NCBI GenBank assembly: GCA_910577805.1
Contig: CAJTOE010000040.1
Span: 1-16,194, forward strand
Direction: 5' to 3'
DNA: 16,194 nucleotides
Source: an uncultured Oscillospiraceae bacterium
Lineage (GTDB): Bacteria > Bacillota > Clostridia > Oscillospirales > Oscillospiraceae
Shown: positions 7,626-13,842 of the stretch, piece after piece
Layout of the letters: each line of letters opens with the position of its first letter
Position numbering within the stretch: the first letter of the stretch is position 1
The notes under the pieces: generated by a model
Seen by the model: only the letters and a program-made list of their open reading frames with translations
What the model was told of the DNA's origin: nothing
Databases searched by the model: none
Program-made: the position numbers and the translations under genes

Positions 7626-8423
7626 ATGCTTGACAAACACAGTCCCATCGGAATCATAGACTCCGGCATCGGGGGGTACAGCGTGGCCCGCCGCTTACAG
7701 AACCACCTGCCCCACGAGGATTTCCTCTACCTGGGGGACGGGGCCAACACCCCCTACGGCAATCACTCCGCCCAGGAGATTCTGCACATGACCCGCCGCC
7801 TGCTCCAGTTCATGGCGCAGCGGCGGGTGAAGGCTCTGGTGGTGGCCTGCAACACCATCTCCTGCGTGGCGGAGCAGCTCATCGGAGCGCTGGAGTGCCC
7901 CATCCTGAACGTGCTCCAGTCCGGCGCCCAGGCCGTGGCCCGGCTCCAGCCGGACCGGGTGGGGGTGATCTCCACCTGCTTTACCGCCCAGAGCGGCTGC
8001 TATCCGGAACGCATCCTCCGCCTGTCCCCGGACACCCAGGCCATCAGCCGGGGCTGTCCGGATCTGGCGGATTTGATCGAGCGCTACATCGACCAGCCCG
8101 GCGGGGCGGGACGCATTGACCAGGCCATCCGGGACAATCTGGCGGGTCTGGAGGATTTGGACTGCTTTTTGCTGGCCTGCACCCACTACCCCCTGGCCCA
8201 GGAGAATTTCCAGCGGCTTTATCCCCACGTCCAATGGCTGGACCCCGCTGAAGAGCTGGCCGGGGCCGTGGAGGCTTTTTTGACGGAACACAGCCTGCTC
8301 AATCCCTCCCCGGAGCTGGGGCGGCTGGAAATCTACACCACTGGCAGCGCCCCGGACTACGCCCACAAGGCGGAGACCGCCGGTCTGCTGCAAATCGCCT
8401 CTGTGCGGCACTTAGCGATATAG
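7626..8423 (+). CDS. murI: Glutamate racemase
   Basis: MurI converts L-glutamate to D-glutamate for the second residue of the peptidoglycan stem peptide, in the cytoplasm and without cofactor. The 265-residue product has both catalytic cysteines at canonical places, Cys75 in ACNTIS and Cys185 in ACTHYP with His187 beside it, plus Asp12-Ser13 in IDSGIGG and the PYG substrate loop at 43-45. The first cysteine motif reads CNTIS rather than the commoner CNTAS, a mild variation. The ATG at 7626 is served by AGGGAG at 7612-7617. It lies 79 bp after yycI with no clear promoter or terminator between, so it may be the last gene of the walRK cluster. Its 3' end overlaps the convergent deacetylase gene by 12 bp. 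Confidence 0.93.
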   Translation: MLDKHSPIGIIDSGIGGYSVARRLQNHLPHEDFLYLGDGANTPYGNHSAQEILHMTRRLLQFMAQRRVKALVVACNTISCVAEQLIGALECPILNVLQSGAQAVARLQPDRVGVISTCFTAQSGCYPERILRLSPDTQAISRGCPDLADLIERYIDQPGGAGRIDQAIRDNLAGLEDLDCFLLACTHYPLAQENFQRLYPHVQWLDPAEELAGAVEAFLTEHSLLNPSPELGRLEIYTTGSAPDYAHKAETAGLLQIASVRHLAI

Positions 8424-9119
8424 CTCCCCCGCCTGGGGACGTATGCCTCTCGCCTCCAACAGCTGCTCCACAGTGACGAAGCAGTACCCCTGGGCTTGCA
8501 GCGCGTCCACCGCCTGGAGGGCCGCGTCCACGGAGCTGTTGAAAATATCGTGCATCAAAATAATATCCCCGTCCTGGACGTGGGAGAGGATGTGGCCCAC
8601 GATACGGTTCACATCATGGTCCTTCCAGTCCTCCGGGTCCACGGACCACAGGATCAAGGGGCTGTCCGTCCACTGGCGCACGGAGTCGTCTACCTTGCCG
8701 TAGGGCGGGCGCAGCCAGAACTCCCCCTCCCCGGTGAGGGAGGCCAGAAGCGCCTGGGTCTTGCCCACCTGGAGGTCAAAGTCCGGCCGGGACAGCTTGG
8801 TGACCTCCACATGGTCGAAGGTGTGTATCCCGATTTGATGGCCCTCGTCCCGCATCCGGCGGATGAGGTCCTCATTGCCCGCAATCCGGTTCCCCACCAC
8901 GAAGAAGGTGGCGGGGGCCTCCCGGAGGGCCAGGCCGTCCAGCAGGCGGGCCGTCGCGTCGGTCCGGGGGCCGTCGTCAAAGGTGAGGGCCACCATGGGC
9001 ATATCCACCTGCGCCTCCCCCTGGGCCGGCCGGCCGGGCGTCTGCCGCTCCGGCAGCAAAAACAGCAAAAAAACCGCCAACAGAACACTCCATACTCTGC
9101 GCTTCACGAACCCCACCAC
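8412..9119 (-). CDS. Polysaccharide (peptidoglycan) deacetylase, NodB domain, membrane-anchored or secreted
   Basis: This is a metal-dependent carbohydrate esterase family 4 enzyme that removes N-acetyl groups from a surface glycan, most likely peptidoglycan. The 235-residue product has a basic N-terminus and one hydrophobic helix (about 10-22) acting as signal or anchor, then a NodB domain with all five motifs: TFDDGP (46-51, catalytic Asp48 and metal-binding Asp49), HTFDH (metal-binding His99 and His103), RPPYG (137-141), WSVDPEDW (158-165) and LMHD (188-191, catalytic His190). The start is one of three in-frame GTG codons (9119, 9116, 9107); none has a strong ribosome site, so the exact N-terminus is uncertain. 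It follows nfeD and the SPFH gene but is separated from them by a strong terminator. It overlaps murI tail to tail. Confidence 0.9.
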   Translation of the reverse strand: MVGFVKRRVWSVLLAVFLLFLLPERQTPGRPAQGEAQVDMPMVALTFDDGPRTDATARLLDGLALREAPATFFVVGNRIAGNEDLIRRMRDEGHQIGIHTFDHVEVTKLSRPDFDLQVGKTQALLASLTGEGEFWLRPPYGKVDDSVRQWTDSPLILWSVDPEDWKDHDVNRIVGHILSHVQDGDIILMHDIFNSSVDAALQAVDALQAQGYCFVTVEQLLEARGIRPQAGELYR

Positions 9120-9147
9120 CCTTTTCTTTCAGTATGCGCGGGGGACG

Positions 9148-9183
9148 AAAAAAAATTCCCCTCCGGCAAAACCGGAAGGGAAT
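9148..9183 (-). terminator. Intrinsic terminator of the nfeD-SPFH transcript
   Basis: On the minus strand, 12 bases (AUUCCCUUCCGG) pair with CCGGAGGGGAAU around a UUUUG loop, with one G-U wobble, and eight U residues follow. It lies 20 bp after the SPFH stop and ends about 28 bp before the deacetylase start. Confidence 0.92.
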
Positions 9184-9203
9184 GGAAATCGCAGCATATT
9201 GGC

Positions 9204-10154
9204 TTATCTCTTGGGGTCCTCCGTGTCGAACACGGTCTTGCCCGCGGCGGCCAGACCGGCCAGGCTTTGCAGCTCGCTGGGAATGATGATTTTGGTCGCC
9301 TTTCCGTCGGCGGCGGCGGTAAAGGCCTCCAGGGCCTTGATTTTGATGACGCCCTCGCTGGGCGCGGCGGCGTTGATGAGCTTGATCGCGTCGGCGGTAG
9401 CCTGCTGGACCTTGGTGATGGCCTCCGCCTCAGCCTCGGCTTCCATGATGCGGGCGGCTTTCTCGGCCTCGGCCTGCATGATCTTGGCCTGCTTGGCCGC
9501 GTCGGCCCGCAGGATGGCGGACTGCTTCTCGCCCTCGGCGACCAGGATCTGGCTCTCCTTCTGGCCCTGGGCCTGGAGGACGGATTCCCGGCGCTCCCGC
9601 TCCGCCCGCATCTGCTTCTCCATGGCCTCCTGGATGTCACGGGGCGGCATGATGTTCTTCAGCTCCACACGGTTGACCTTGATGCCCCAGGGGTCGGTGG
9701 CCTCGTCCAGGAGCGCGCGCATTTTGGTGTTGATGTGGTCCCGGCTGGTGAGGGTCTGCTCCAGCTCCAGGTCGCCGATGATGTTGCGCAGGGTGGTGGC
9801 GGTCAGGTTCTCGATGGCCGCCATGGGGTGCTCCACTCCGTAGGTGTAAAGCTTGGGGTCGGTGATCTGGAAGTAAATCACGCTGTCGATCTGCATGGTC
9901 ACGTTGTCTTTGGTAATGACGGGCTGGGGGGCAAAGTCCACCACCTGCTCCTTCAGGGACACGTTTTTGGCCACTCGCTCAATAAAGGGAATCTTGAAGT
10001 GCAGTCCCACGCCCCACACGGCCTGGAACGCGCCCAGACGCTCGATGACGTAGGCCCGCGACTGCTGGACCACCCGGACGTTGGACGCCACGATGCACAG
10101 CAGCAGCAAAATCACGATGACGGGGACGATGAATCCAAGAATCTGTTCTGGCAT
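9204..10154 (-). CDS. SPFH/Band-7 (stomatin/prohibitin-like) membrane protein
   Basis: These proteins form membrane-associated oligomers that organise functional microdomains and partner with NfeD-like proteins. The 316-residue product has an N-terminal membrane helix (about 5-24), a Band-7 domain (about 25-190; VVQQSRAYVIERLGAF, VITKDNVTMQIDSVIYF, GVKVNR-like WGIKVNRVELKNIMPP), an Ala/Glu/Lys-rich coiled coil (about 190-260) that mediates assembly, and a short C-terminal region. This is the QmcA/stomatin layout rather than a long flotillin. The ATG at 10154 is preceded by GAGGAGGA about 7 bp away. It is 32 bp downstream of nfeD, the usual pairing, and ends at a strong terminator. Whether it affects cell-wall enzymes here is inference from its neighbours. 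Confidence 0.94.
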   Translation of the reverse strand: MPEQILGFIVPVIVILLLLCIVASNVRVVQQSRAYVIERLGAFQAVWGVGLHFKIPFIERVAKNVSLKEQVVDFAPQPVITKDNVTMQIDSVIYFQITDPKLYTYGVEHPMAAIENLTATTLRNIIGDLELEQTLTSRDHINTKMRALLDEATDPWGIKVNRVELKNIMPPRDIQEAMEKQMRAERERRESVLQAQGQKESQILVAEGEKQSAILRADAAKQAKIMQAEAEKAARIMEAEAEAEAITKVQQATADAIKLINAAAPSEGVIKIKALEAFTAAADGKATKIIIPSELQSLAGLAAAGKTVFDTEDPKR

Positions 10155-10170
10155 AAATACTCCTCCTCTT

Positions 10171-10198
10171 TTCTACGATGCTTCTTCTACAATGCTTC
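10171..10198. repeat. 14-bp tandem duplication across the nfeD stop
   Basis: TTCTACGATGCTTC (10171-10184) is followed directly by TTCTACAATGCTTC (10185-10198), 13 of 14 identical. The nfeD stop codon lies in the second unit. Because 14 is not a multiple of 3, the extra unit lies just beyond the stop and lengthens the nfeD-SPFH gap rather than the protein. Confidence 0.7.
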
Positions 10199-10612
10199 CA
10201 CAAAGACCTTCACGCCCTCGATGCGCAGGATGCGCACCTGCCTGCCGGCGGCCAGGACCACGTCATGTTCGCTGCGGGCCGTCCAAACCTGACCGGCCAC
10301 CGAGACCTGTCCGGTCCCGTTGAGGTTATCGACCGTTTCGGTGACCACGGCGGTCTTGTCGATGACCCGGTCCGCATTGGTACGTACATACCGGGGCGAC
10401 AGCAGCTTTTTTGCCAGCGGACGCACCAGCAGCAGGGACAGCCCGGACAGCACCAGGAACACCACAATCTGAAGGGCCACCGGGCCTTTGGAGACGAGCA
10501 GGGCTCCCAATGCGCCGATTGCGAACCAGATGGAGGTCAGCCCCACGGTCAGGGCCTCGCCTACGGCGAACACGATGAGGGCAATGAGCCAGAATACACT
10601 GGGCGGTATCAT
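10187..10612 (-). CDS. nfeD: NfeD-like membrane protein (short, non-protease form)
   Basis: NfeD proteins are membrane partners of SPFH proteins. This 141-residue form has only the membrane part and the C-terminal domain, without the Clp-like serine protease of long NfeD. Hydrophobic helices cover about 5-27, 28-42 and 45-66 (FWLIALIVFAVGEALTVGL; IWFAIGALGALLV; LQIVVFLVLSGLSLLLV), followed by a soluble OB-fold domain (about 78-141; TAVVTETVDNLNGTGQVSVA, then VWTARS and VRILRIEGVKVFVEAL), whose glycine and valine pattern fits the NfeD C-terminal domain. The ATG at 10612 has AAAGGAG about 8 bp upstream. It is the first gene before the SPFH partner and sits behind an extended -10 promoter with a WalR-box match. 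Confidence 0.9.
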   Translation of the reverse strand: MIPPSVFWLIALIVFAVGEALTVGLTSIWFAIGALGALLVSKGPVALQIVVFLVLSGLSLLLVRPLAKKLLSPRYVRTNADRVIDKTAVVTETVDNLNGTGQVSVAGQVWTARSEHDVVLAAGRQVRILRIEGVKVFVEAL

Positions 10613-10659
10613 AGCACACTCCTTTCTGTATCCAGCGAAGAAATTCCTCCGCCGCCTTT

Positions 10660-10668
10660 ATCATAGCA
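10660..10668 (-). promoter_or_regulatory. Extended -10 promoter of nfeD-SPFH
   Basis: On the minus strand, TGC then TATGAT (10665-10660) forms an extended -10 element. No good -35 is present at 16-18 bp, which fits a promoter that needs an activator. Transcription would start near 10653. The same 12-mer TGTGCTATGATA recurs at the nfeD start codon (10607-10618). Confidence 0.55.
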
Positions 10669-10687
10669 CATCCCGCACAAAAAAACC

Positions 10688-10704
10688 ATAACAAAGTGAT
10701 TACA
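10688..10704 (-). promoter_or_regulatory. Candidate WalR binding site (WalR box) upstream of nfeD
   Basis: On the minus strand the sequence reads TGTAAT-CACTT-TGTTAT, matching every position of the published WalR consensus TGTWAH-N5-TGTWAH. Its centre lies about 43 bp upstream of the predicted nfeD transcription start, replacing the missing -35 region, as expected for an activator site. walR and walK are in the same window. Binding has not been shown; the match is the evidence. Confidence 0.55.
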
Positions 10705-10733
10705 ATTTTTTGCGATTTGTGAAGAGGTGGCTT

Positions 10734-10899
10734 TTCACCCTCATCCGTCTGGCCTCCGGCCAGCCACCTTCCCCCGTGAGGGGGAAGGCGCGGACACTGG
10801 CACCTGCCCCCCTGCACAGTAGTATCGATAGACGCACCGATAAGCCTTCCCCCTGGCGGGGGAAGGTGGCACGGCGAAGCCGTGACGGATGAGGGCGAA
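10734..10899. repeat. MITE-like nested palindromic element, copy 1
   Basis: This 166-bp non-coding element has terminal inverted repeats CCCTCATCCGT (10738-10748) and ACGGATGAGGG (10885-10895). Inside each end is a 15-bp mini-hairpin (10749-10763, CTGGCCTCCGGCCAG; 10870-10884, CACGGCGAAGCCGTG), then a 9-bp stem CCTTCCCCC/GGGGGAAGG with a GTGA loop on the left (10767-10788) and a TGGC loop on the right (10845-10866). A core of about 55 bp (10790-10844) is shared with copy 2 in the same orientation. GCTT flanks it on both sides (10730-10733, 10900-10903), a possible 4-bp target duplication. No ORF lies inside. It lies between the nfeD promoter and the methyltransferase promoter. Confidence 0.85.
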
Positions 10900-10939
10900 G
10901 CTTCCAGTCCCCTCTGCCCTACAAATTACAATGAATGAT

Positions 10940-10945
10940 TATAAT
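10940..10945 (+). promoter_or_regulatory. Probable -10 element for the RNA methyltransferase-lipid kinase operon
   Basis: A perfect TATAAT lies 22 bp before the TTG start at 10967. No convincing -35 is visible at 16-18 bp; the MITE-like element ends 40 bp upstream. The transcript would have a very short leader of about 15 nt, containing the ribosome site GAAGGGAG at 10951-10958. Confidence 0.45.
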
Positions 10946-10966
10946 ATATAGAAGGGAGACAAAGCC

Positions 10967-12094
10967 TTGAACGAGCTGCAATTTGCCGTGCCCACCCTGT
11001 TCGGTGTGGAGGGCCTCACCGCCAACGAGCTGCGGCGGCTGGGCCTGCCCAACGTCCAGGCCGCCAACGGCCGGGTATTCTGCTCCGGCACCCCGGCGGA
11101 TATCCCCCGCCTGAACCTGAATCTGCGCACCGGAGAACGGGTCCTGCTGGTACTGGGACGCTTTTCCGCCAAAACCTTTGACGAATTATTCGAGGGCACC
11201 TATGCCCTGCCCTGGGAGGATTTTATTCCCCGGACGGGTCAGTTTCCCGTCAAGGGGCACAGTCTCAATTCCGCGCTCCACTCGGTCCCGACCTGCCAGA
11301 GCTTTGTGAAAAAGGCAATCGCCCGGCGGTTAGGGGAACGGTACGGCCTGGAAATCCTGCCGGAGACGGGGGTGGTGTACCAGGTACAGTTTTCTATCCT
11401 GAATGACGAAGCGGTGCTGATGCTGGACACCAGCGGGGCGGGCCTGCATAAGCGGGGCTATCGTGCCCAGGGCGTGGCCGCTCCCCTGCGGGAGACGCTG
11501 GCCGCCGCGATGGTCCTGCTGTCGCGCTACCGGGGCCGGGACCCGTTCTGCGACCCCTTCTGCGGCTCCGGGACCATCCCGATTGAGGCGGCGCTGATTG
11601 CCAAAAACCGTGCCCCCGGCCTCAACCGGAGTTTTTCCGCGCAAAAATGGGAGTGGCTGGACAAAAAGCACTGGCTCCAGGGGGCGGACGAGGCCATGGA
11701 CCAGGAGTTTGACGGCAATTACGAAATCTGGGGCGGAGACTTGGACCCCGCCGCCGTAGAGCTGGCCCGGCACAACGCCCGGCTTGCCGAGGTGGACGAG
11801 CTGGTGCAGTTCGAGACGGCGGACGCTTCCCGCTTCCACTGGGGCGGGCTCCGGGGACGGGTGGTCACCAATCCGCCCTACGGCGAACGGGTGCTGGAGC
11901 GCCGGGAGGCGGAGGAATTGTACCGGAAATTCGGCACAGCCTGGAACAAGTTCCCCGATGCCTGGGAACTGTATCTGCTGTCCTCCCACACGGAATTCGA
12001 GCGGACTTTTGGGAAGCGGGCGGACAAAAAACGTAAGCTCTATAATGGTATGCTCAAGTGTGACCTGTTTATGTATCTCCCCAAGAGGAGGTGA
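10967..12094 (+). CDS. THUMP-domain class I RNA methyltransferase (RlmL/YpsC-like)
   Basis: This is an S-adenosylmethionine-dependent N2-guanine methyltransferase acting on RNA, most like the RlmL N-terminal module that modifies 23S rRNA G2445. The 375-residue product starts with the family opening LQFAVPTLFGVEGLTANELR, has a THUMP RNA-binding domain (about 45-155), then the methyltransferase fold: motif I DPFCGSGTIPIEAA (196-209), an acidic motif GGDLDPAAVELARHN (256-270), and the catalytic NPPYGER (302-308). It is a stand-alone enzyme without the RlmK half fused in Escherichia coli RlmL. The start is TTG at 10967, set by GAAGGGAG 8 nt upstream; no ATG fits. The lipid-kinase gene follows after 4 bp. 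The exact target base is not provable from sequence. Confidence 0.9.
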   Translation: MNELQFAVPTLFGVEGLTANELRRLGLPNVQAANGRVFCSGTPADIPRLNLNLRTGERVLLVLGRFSAKTFDELFEGTYALPWEDFIPRTGQFPVKGHSLNSALHSVPTCQSFVKKAIARRLGERYGLEILPETGVVYQVQFSILNDEAVLMLDTSGAGLHKRGYRAQGVAAPLRETLAAAMVLLSRYRGRDPFCDPFCGSGTIPIEAALIAKNRAPGLNRSFSAQKWEWLDKKHWLQGADEAMDQEFDGNYEIWGGDLDPAAVELARHNARLAEVDELVQFETADASRFHWGGLRGRVVTNPPYGERVLERREAEELYRKFGTAWNKFPDAWELYLLSSHTEFERTFGKRADKKRKLYNGMLKCDLFMYLPKRR

Positions 12095-12098
12095 CCGG

Positions 12099-13013
12099 AT
12101 GCGCCATTTGTTCATCCTGAACCCGGCGGCGGGGAAGCGCGGGACCACCAGGCAGCTGGAGGGTTTGCTGGACCGGCTGCGTGTTCCCCATGAGGTGGTT
12201 TACACCGGCGGCGCAGGGGACGCGGAACGGTTTGCCAGGGAAGCCGCCGCCGCAGGAGCGCCTGTGCGTATTTACGCCTGCGGCGGGGACGGCACGCTGA
12301 ATGAGGTGGTCAACGGGGCTGCGGGGTACGAAAACGCGGCGGTCACCAATGTGCCAAAGGGGACGGGAAACGATTTTCTGAAAATTTTTGGTCCGGATTA
12401 CCGAAAGATTTTTTACGATTTAGAGGCCCTGGCCCAGGGACCCCAGACCGCCTTTGATCTGATTGACTGCAACGGCCGGCTGGGAATCGATGTAGTGTGC
12501 GCCGGGGTGGACGCCCGAATCGCGGCGGACGTCCACCGGTATAAGGACTGGCCCTTGGTCACAGGCAAGGGAGCCTATGTGCTGGCGCTGCTGGAAAATA
12601 TTTTTCTGAAAGGCATCAGCCGGTCCATGTCGGTTCAGATGGGGGACAAGCGCTGGGAGAATGCGCCGGCCTGTCTGCTGTGTGTATGCAGCGGGCGGTA
12701 TTATGGCGGGGGCTTCATGCCCGTAGGGGACGCTATGCCCGATGACGGGGTGCTGGATATGCTGCGGGTGCGGCAGATCAGCTTGTGGACGTTTCTGCGG
12801 CTGGTGGGCCAGTACGCCAAGGGGCGCTACCGGGAGTATCCGGAGCTGATCGACCACTACCACGGAGAGCGGGTGGAGTTTTCCGCGCTGGAGCCGATTA
12901 CCGTGGTGGTGGACGGGGAGGTTATGCGGGATACCCGGTTTACGGTGCGGCTGTCGGAAAAGAAGATCAATTTCTTCTATCCGGCGGGGGCTGATTACCG
13001 TGTGAAAGATTGA
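12099..13013 (+). CDS. Diacylglycerol kinase-like lipid kinase (YegS/BmrU/DgkB family)
   Basis: This enzyme family phosphorylates lipids such as diacylglycerol, returning it to the phospholipid pathway at the inner face of the membrane. The 304-residue product has the DAGK catalytic domain at the N-terminus with NPAAGK (8-13), the nucleotide-binding GGDGTLNEV (62-70) and PKGTGNDF (86-93), and the C-terminal beta-sandwich with SGRYYGGGFMPVGDAMPDDG, which holds the conserved DDG near the active site. Length fits the roughly 300 residues usual for the family. The ATG at 12099 follows GAGGAGG (12085-12091), which sits in the end of the methyltransferase gene 4 bp away, so the two are co-translated. 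A perfect hairpin follows the stop directly. Substrate (diacylglycerol, undecaprenol or other) is unresolved. Confidence 0.9.
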   Translation: MRHLFILNPAAGKRGTTRQLEGLLDRLRVPHEVVYTGGAGDAERFAREAAAAGAPVRIYACGGDGTLNEVVNGAAGYENAAVTNVPKGTGNDFLKIFGPDYRKIFYDLEALAQGPQTAFDLIDCNGRLGIDVVCAGVDARIAADVHRYKDWPLVTGKGAYVLALLENIFLKGISRSMSVQMGDKRWENAPACLLCVCSGRYYGGGFMPVGDAMPDDGVLDMLRVRQISLWTFLRLVGQYAKGRYREYPELIDHYHGERVEFSALEPITVVVDGEVMRDTRFTVRLSEKKINFFYPAGADYRVKD

Positions 13014-13014
13014 G

Positions 13015-13037
13015 AGGGGCGGCCTGCGGCCGCCCCT
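13015..13037. terminator. Perfect GC hairpin between convergent genes (atypical terminator candidate)
   Basis: AGGGGCGGCC (13015-13024), loop TGC and GGCCGCCCCT (13028-13037) form a 10-bp perfect stem beginning 1 bp after the lipid-kinase stop and 15 bp from the stop of the opposing gene. Neither strand shows a T-run after it, so it is not a classic intrinsic terminator. It may act as a bidirectional 3'-end stabiliser or pause site. Confidence 0.5.
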
Positions 13038-13052
13038 GCGCTGTGGGTTCAT

Positions 13053-13697
13053 TCAGTTGCTAAAGTAGAGGGATGCAAAATAGCTGCTTAACCGTTGGGC
13101 TTCGTCACGGGTGATGTCATTGGGAATTTCAAATTGGATATTGAAATTGGGGCGGAGAGGATAGGAGACCCCTATTGTGTCGGAGACTGCTTTCTCCGGC
13201 TGGTAGGGCTGGCCATGGGCCAGCGCGTCGATTTCTGCAAAGTGGTGGGAGAGGTTCGCCGCCGTCCGGTGGACCTTCAGGGCAGAGCGCAATTCCTTGG
13301 ATAAGTCCTCGCGGGAAAGACTGTTCATCCACCGGACAGTACGCTGATGGGGATAGCCATCGGAGGCATTGTCCACACTTCTGTCAAAGCTGTAGTCTCC
13401 GGCAATTTCCCCGAAATAGATGTCCGCACCGTCCGCAACCAAAACAAGGTCACCTTTCTTCATCTGATTCAGCAGGATGTCGATGGTCGCATACGCATTG
13501 CCCAGGGCCAGTCCGCTCAGGTGATAGGGCGCATCTGCAAGGGTCTGCTTTAAGTCCTCCCGCGACATGCCGGTGATATCACCAATCCCTGGCCAGCCGA
13601 TAGCAACGATGTTTTTCGTCTTAAATTCCGGCATACGATAGATTTCATGGGGACGAGGACGGATCAGCCAAGCTTTCTTTTCGTTCATGTTGTTCAT
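13053..13697 (-). CDS. Stand-alone PUA/EVE-like domain protein, function unknown
   Basis: The specific function is not recognised. The first 145 residues resemble the PUA/EVE-like domain found at the N-terminus of some Mrr- and McrB-type restriction proteins: WLIRPR (10-15), NIVAIGWPGIGDITGMS (29-45), KGDLVLVADG (81-90), IYFGEIAGDYSF (93-104) and HQRTVRWM (117-124). No nuclease or NTPase motif follows. The C-terminal 35 residues (FNIQFEIPNDITRDEAQRLS and SYFASLYF) form a short module predicted to be helical at its end. Length is 214 residues, well below a full restriction protein. The ATG at 13697 has GGAGGA 7 nt upstream. Sampled 60-bp lines are 45-55% GC, visibly below neighbouring genes, so recent acquisition is plausible. 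It is monocistronic with its own promoter. It could be a reader of modified bases or a remnant of a larger restriction protein. Confidence 0.7.
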   Translation of the reverse strand: MNNMNEKKAWLIRPRPHEIYRMPEFKTKNIVAIGWPGIGDITGMSREDLKQTLADAPYHLSGLALGNAYATIDILLNQMKKGDLVLVADGADIYFGEIAGDYSFDRSVDNASDGYPHQRTVRWMNSLSREDLSKELRSALKVHRTAANLSHHFAEIDALAHGQPYQPEKAVSDTIGVSYPLRPNFNIQFEIPNDITRDEAQRLSSYFASLYFSN

Positions 13698-13757
13698 TTT
13701 TTATTCCTCCATAACATTATCATTTCAGGAAGATATGTTCATGTTTATCCTGTCTTT

Positions 13758-13786
13758 ATTGTAGCACGTGCGTAGGGTCCTGTCAA
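13758..13786 (-). promoter_or_regulatory. Near-consensus promoter of the PUA/EVE-like gene
   Basis: On the minus strand, TTGACA (13786-13781) and TACAAT (13763-13758) are 17 bp apart, with TGC before the -10 hexamer. Transcription would start near 13751, giving a leader of about 53 nt. This is the strongest promoter match in the window. Confidence 0.85.
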
Positions 13787-13842
13787 GCAGTTTTCCCGTG
13801 GTTTTATCTCTTAATTTTTGAGGCGGTGCAGCCCTTTGGGTT

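Noticed and set aside
8496..10292. Open frame of 598 codons on the plus strand
   Set aside because: It is antisense to the deacetylase and SPFH genes, both with clear motifs. The composition is shadow-like and it crosses a strong terminator and a gene boundary.
10734..10899. CRISPR-like or tRNA-like reading of the palindromic element
   Set aside because: There are only two distant copies, no repeat-spacer periodicity, no cas genes, and the fold has no cloverleaf or acceptor features.
11784..12098. N-terminal extension of the lipid-kinase frame
   Set aside because: The open frame extends upstream into the methyltransferase gene, but the family N-terminus (RHLFILNPAAGK) and the GAGGAGG site place the start at 12099.
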